Positions 62,735-64,000 of a DNA stretch of 64,000 bases are shown here, in pieces (within the stretch, counting starts at the first letter, position 1; each line of letters opens with the position of its first letter). The DNA is taken from positions 185,087-249,086 of the forward strand of contig NW_013657654.1 in the NCBI RefSeq assembly GCF_000142905.1, in the 5' to 3' direction. The notes under the pieces were generated by a model. The model saw only the letters and a program-made list of their open reading frames with translations. It made no database searches and had not been told where the DNA came from. A program made the position numbers and the translations under genes. The stretch comes from Thecamonas trahens ATCC 50062. Taxonomy: Eukaryota; Apusozoa; Apusomonadida; Apusomonadidae.

Positions 62735-63844
62735 CTACTCCTGCTCGGCAGCGCCCGGCTGGATCTTGAGCGAAAAGTCGACAACGCCGACGCCCTGGTG
62801 CAGCGACGAGGTGGAGATGATGTCGATGGCGTCGCAAAAATAGCCGTCCACGGTGTCGAGGCGGACGCCGCCCGAGGCCTCAAGGAGGAACTTTTGGGCC
62901 GAGCCGGCAAAGTCGGCCTTGAGTCTTGCAGCGACAGCCTTGAGCTCTGTCGGCTCAAAGTTATCGAGCATGATGACGTCTGCGCCGGCGTTGATGGCCT
63001 CGGCAGCGTCGTCGTAGCTCGAGGTCTCGACTTCGATCTTGACTGAGAAGCCAGCCACGCTGCGGCAGGTCTCGACGGCGGCGGTGATGGAGCCGGTAGC
63101 CCAGATGTGGTTGTCCTTGAGCATGACCATCGACGAGAGATCAGTCCGGTGGGTGTCAACGCCGCCGACGAGCATGCCGTACTTTTCGACATCGCGGAAG
63201 CCCGGCGTGGTCTTGCGAGTCCCGGCGACGGTGCCGCCAAAGCCGGCAGCGGCGGCCTTGTCGGCAAAAGCCCGCGCCGCAGTGGCGATGCCGGAGCACC
63301 GCGCCAGCACGTTGAGCACCGTCCGCTCGGCCTGCAGCACCCGATGGGTCGGCCCGGTGACAACCGCGACCACCACCTTGCCCTCACCATCAAACATGGC
63401 GCCATCGGCGTACGCCCACTCGGCCGAGCACCCCAGCCGCGCCAGTACGGCGTCAGCAAATGGCACGCCCGCCAGCACGCCCGCTGACTTGACCAGCAGG
63501 TGCGCCACCGCCGGCCGCGAGCCCACCACGAAGCCGCCGTAGTCGGTGGATGGGATCTGCCGCACCACGCCACGCCCGCCACGCCCGTCGCGTCCACCGC
63601 GCCCATCATGTCCATCACGCCCATCACGCCCCGCCATGCCCGCCACGCCCGTGAGACCCTTTTCCCCCTGCCACCCTCCTCCCCAAGGGGCCGGTCATGG
63701 AACATAGCTTCCACGCCAGACCACACCACCTCATCCCCATCACACGCCCTCACAGCCACGTACATCCTCGTCAAGCCAGGCATCCACCAGCGCATCCAGT
63801 CGGGGCGGCAGGAAGCACGCGTAGTCTCTGGGCTGGTTCTCCAT
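62735..63844 (-). CDS. QPRT: Nicotinate-nucleotide diphosphorylase (quinolinate phosphoribosyltransferase)
   Basis: Exon 1 is 63844-63764 ([27 protein letters not shown]). The donor is GTACGT, the intron 207 bp, the acceptor CGGCAG ends at 63557, and exon 2 is 63556-62735. The joined 300-residue protein matches the family length (human 297). Motifs: [76 protein letters not shown] with the catalytic-site Arg, His and Lys residues, [16 protein letters not shown] and EASGGV. It makes nicotinate mononucleotide from quinolinate and PRPP in de novo NAD synthesis. Starting inside the intron would replace the conserved N-terminus with a GRDGRDG repeat, so the two-exon model is preferred. BCKDHA follows in tandem, 104 bp downstream. 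Confidence 0.93.
63565..63650. repeat. 9-bp-period minisatellite within the QPRT intron
   Basis: The CGCCCATCA / CGCCCGCCA type unit of 9 bp is repeated about nine times (plus-strand reading). It is in frame with QPRT exon 2 on the minus strand and stays open there, which makes a false longer N-terminus. It lies wholly between the donor at 63763 and the acceptor at 63557. Confidence 0.7.
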
Positions 63845-64000
63845 GGTACAGGGGCTGCGGAGGGGAGGGGAGGCGAGGGGAGAGGGAGTGGGGTGACCGC
63901 CACCCGCCGCACGACCAAAGGTCGACCACCCGCCACCCGCCACCCGCCACACGACATCTCGCCAACCAGTCACTGGCCACCCGCTACCCTCCCCCCCCCC
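63845..64000. other. QPRT upstream region
   Basis: GGGGAGGGGAGG tracts at 63858-63885 (C-rich on the QPRT sense strand) and ACCCGCC heptamer repeats at 63928-63958. No gene is visible before the right edge. Confidence 0.4.

Noticed and set aside
63565-63650. Gly-Arg-Asp repeat N-terminus for QPRT
   Set aside because: A two-exon model with GTACGT/CAG gives the conserved N-terminus ([16 protein letters not shown]) and the normal length; the repeat lies in the intron.
1-64000. tRNA, rRNA or snRNA genes
   Set aside because: Looked for A/B-box pairs and conserved rRNA or U-RNA blocks by eye on both strands and saw none I could support.

Overview
The window is nuclear DNA of a unicellular eukaryote. 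It is GC-rich and carries gamma-tubulin, a NIMA-type kinase, a long kinesin, eukaryotic topoisomerase II, Rab-GAP and ABCA-type genes. Spliceosomal introns are short and sparse, and most donors read GTACGC or GTACGT. Very large surface receptors built partly from bacterial-type modules point to a free-living heterotrophic flagellate; an apusomonad such as Thecamonas is my best guess (inference from gene content, not a database match). A 100-base run of N at 24625-24724 shows that this is a draft scaffold.

Layout. 1-12.5 kb: DNAJC21 (partial, -), an aldo-keto reductase (+), a small unknown (-), a 27-bp minisatellite, a zf-PARP/SAP protein (+), giant surface receptor 1 (-), ribosomal protein L35 (+) and a BAR-SH3 protein (+). 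12.8-24.5 kb: aspartate aminotransferase (+), a coiled-coil protein (+), a topoisomerase II with a mitochondrial-type leader (-), an armadillo/RING-H2 protein (-) and a WGR/SMI1-KNR4 protein (-). 24.5-32.1 kb: the gap, a PH-domain adaptor (+), a decayed 0.8-kb piggyBac-like element delimited by TTAA, direct repeats, and a RecB-nuclease/SF1-helicase fusion (+). 32.2-50.2 kb: NEK-like kinase (-), TBC Rab-GAP (-), giant surface receptor 2 (+), ABCA transporter (-), gamma-tubulin (-) and a small membrane protein (+). 50.6-64 kb: a solute-binding-protein receptor kinase (+), an island with a long inverted repeat and an AT-rich block, a kinesin (+), BCKDH E1-alpha (-) and quinolinate phosphoribosyltransferase (-).

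Genes are packed tightly. Convergent neighbours end 5-82 bp apart. Divergent neighbours share 280-410-bp promoters, and most start codons have a C-rich tract just upstream on the sense strand. No operon logic is expected. Functional links are loose: the BAR-SH3 and PH/proline-rich proteins both carry NPF motifs, and the zf-PARP/SAP and WGR proteins both carry PARP-associated domains without a PARP catalytic domain.

An important caveat is that seven long genes are each broken by single-base losses, mostly in runs of 4-7 identical bases. Every break is repaired by one added base, and the repaired frame restores conserved family motifs. I read these as assembly undercalls and annotate each locus as one gene.
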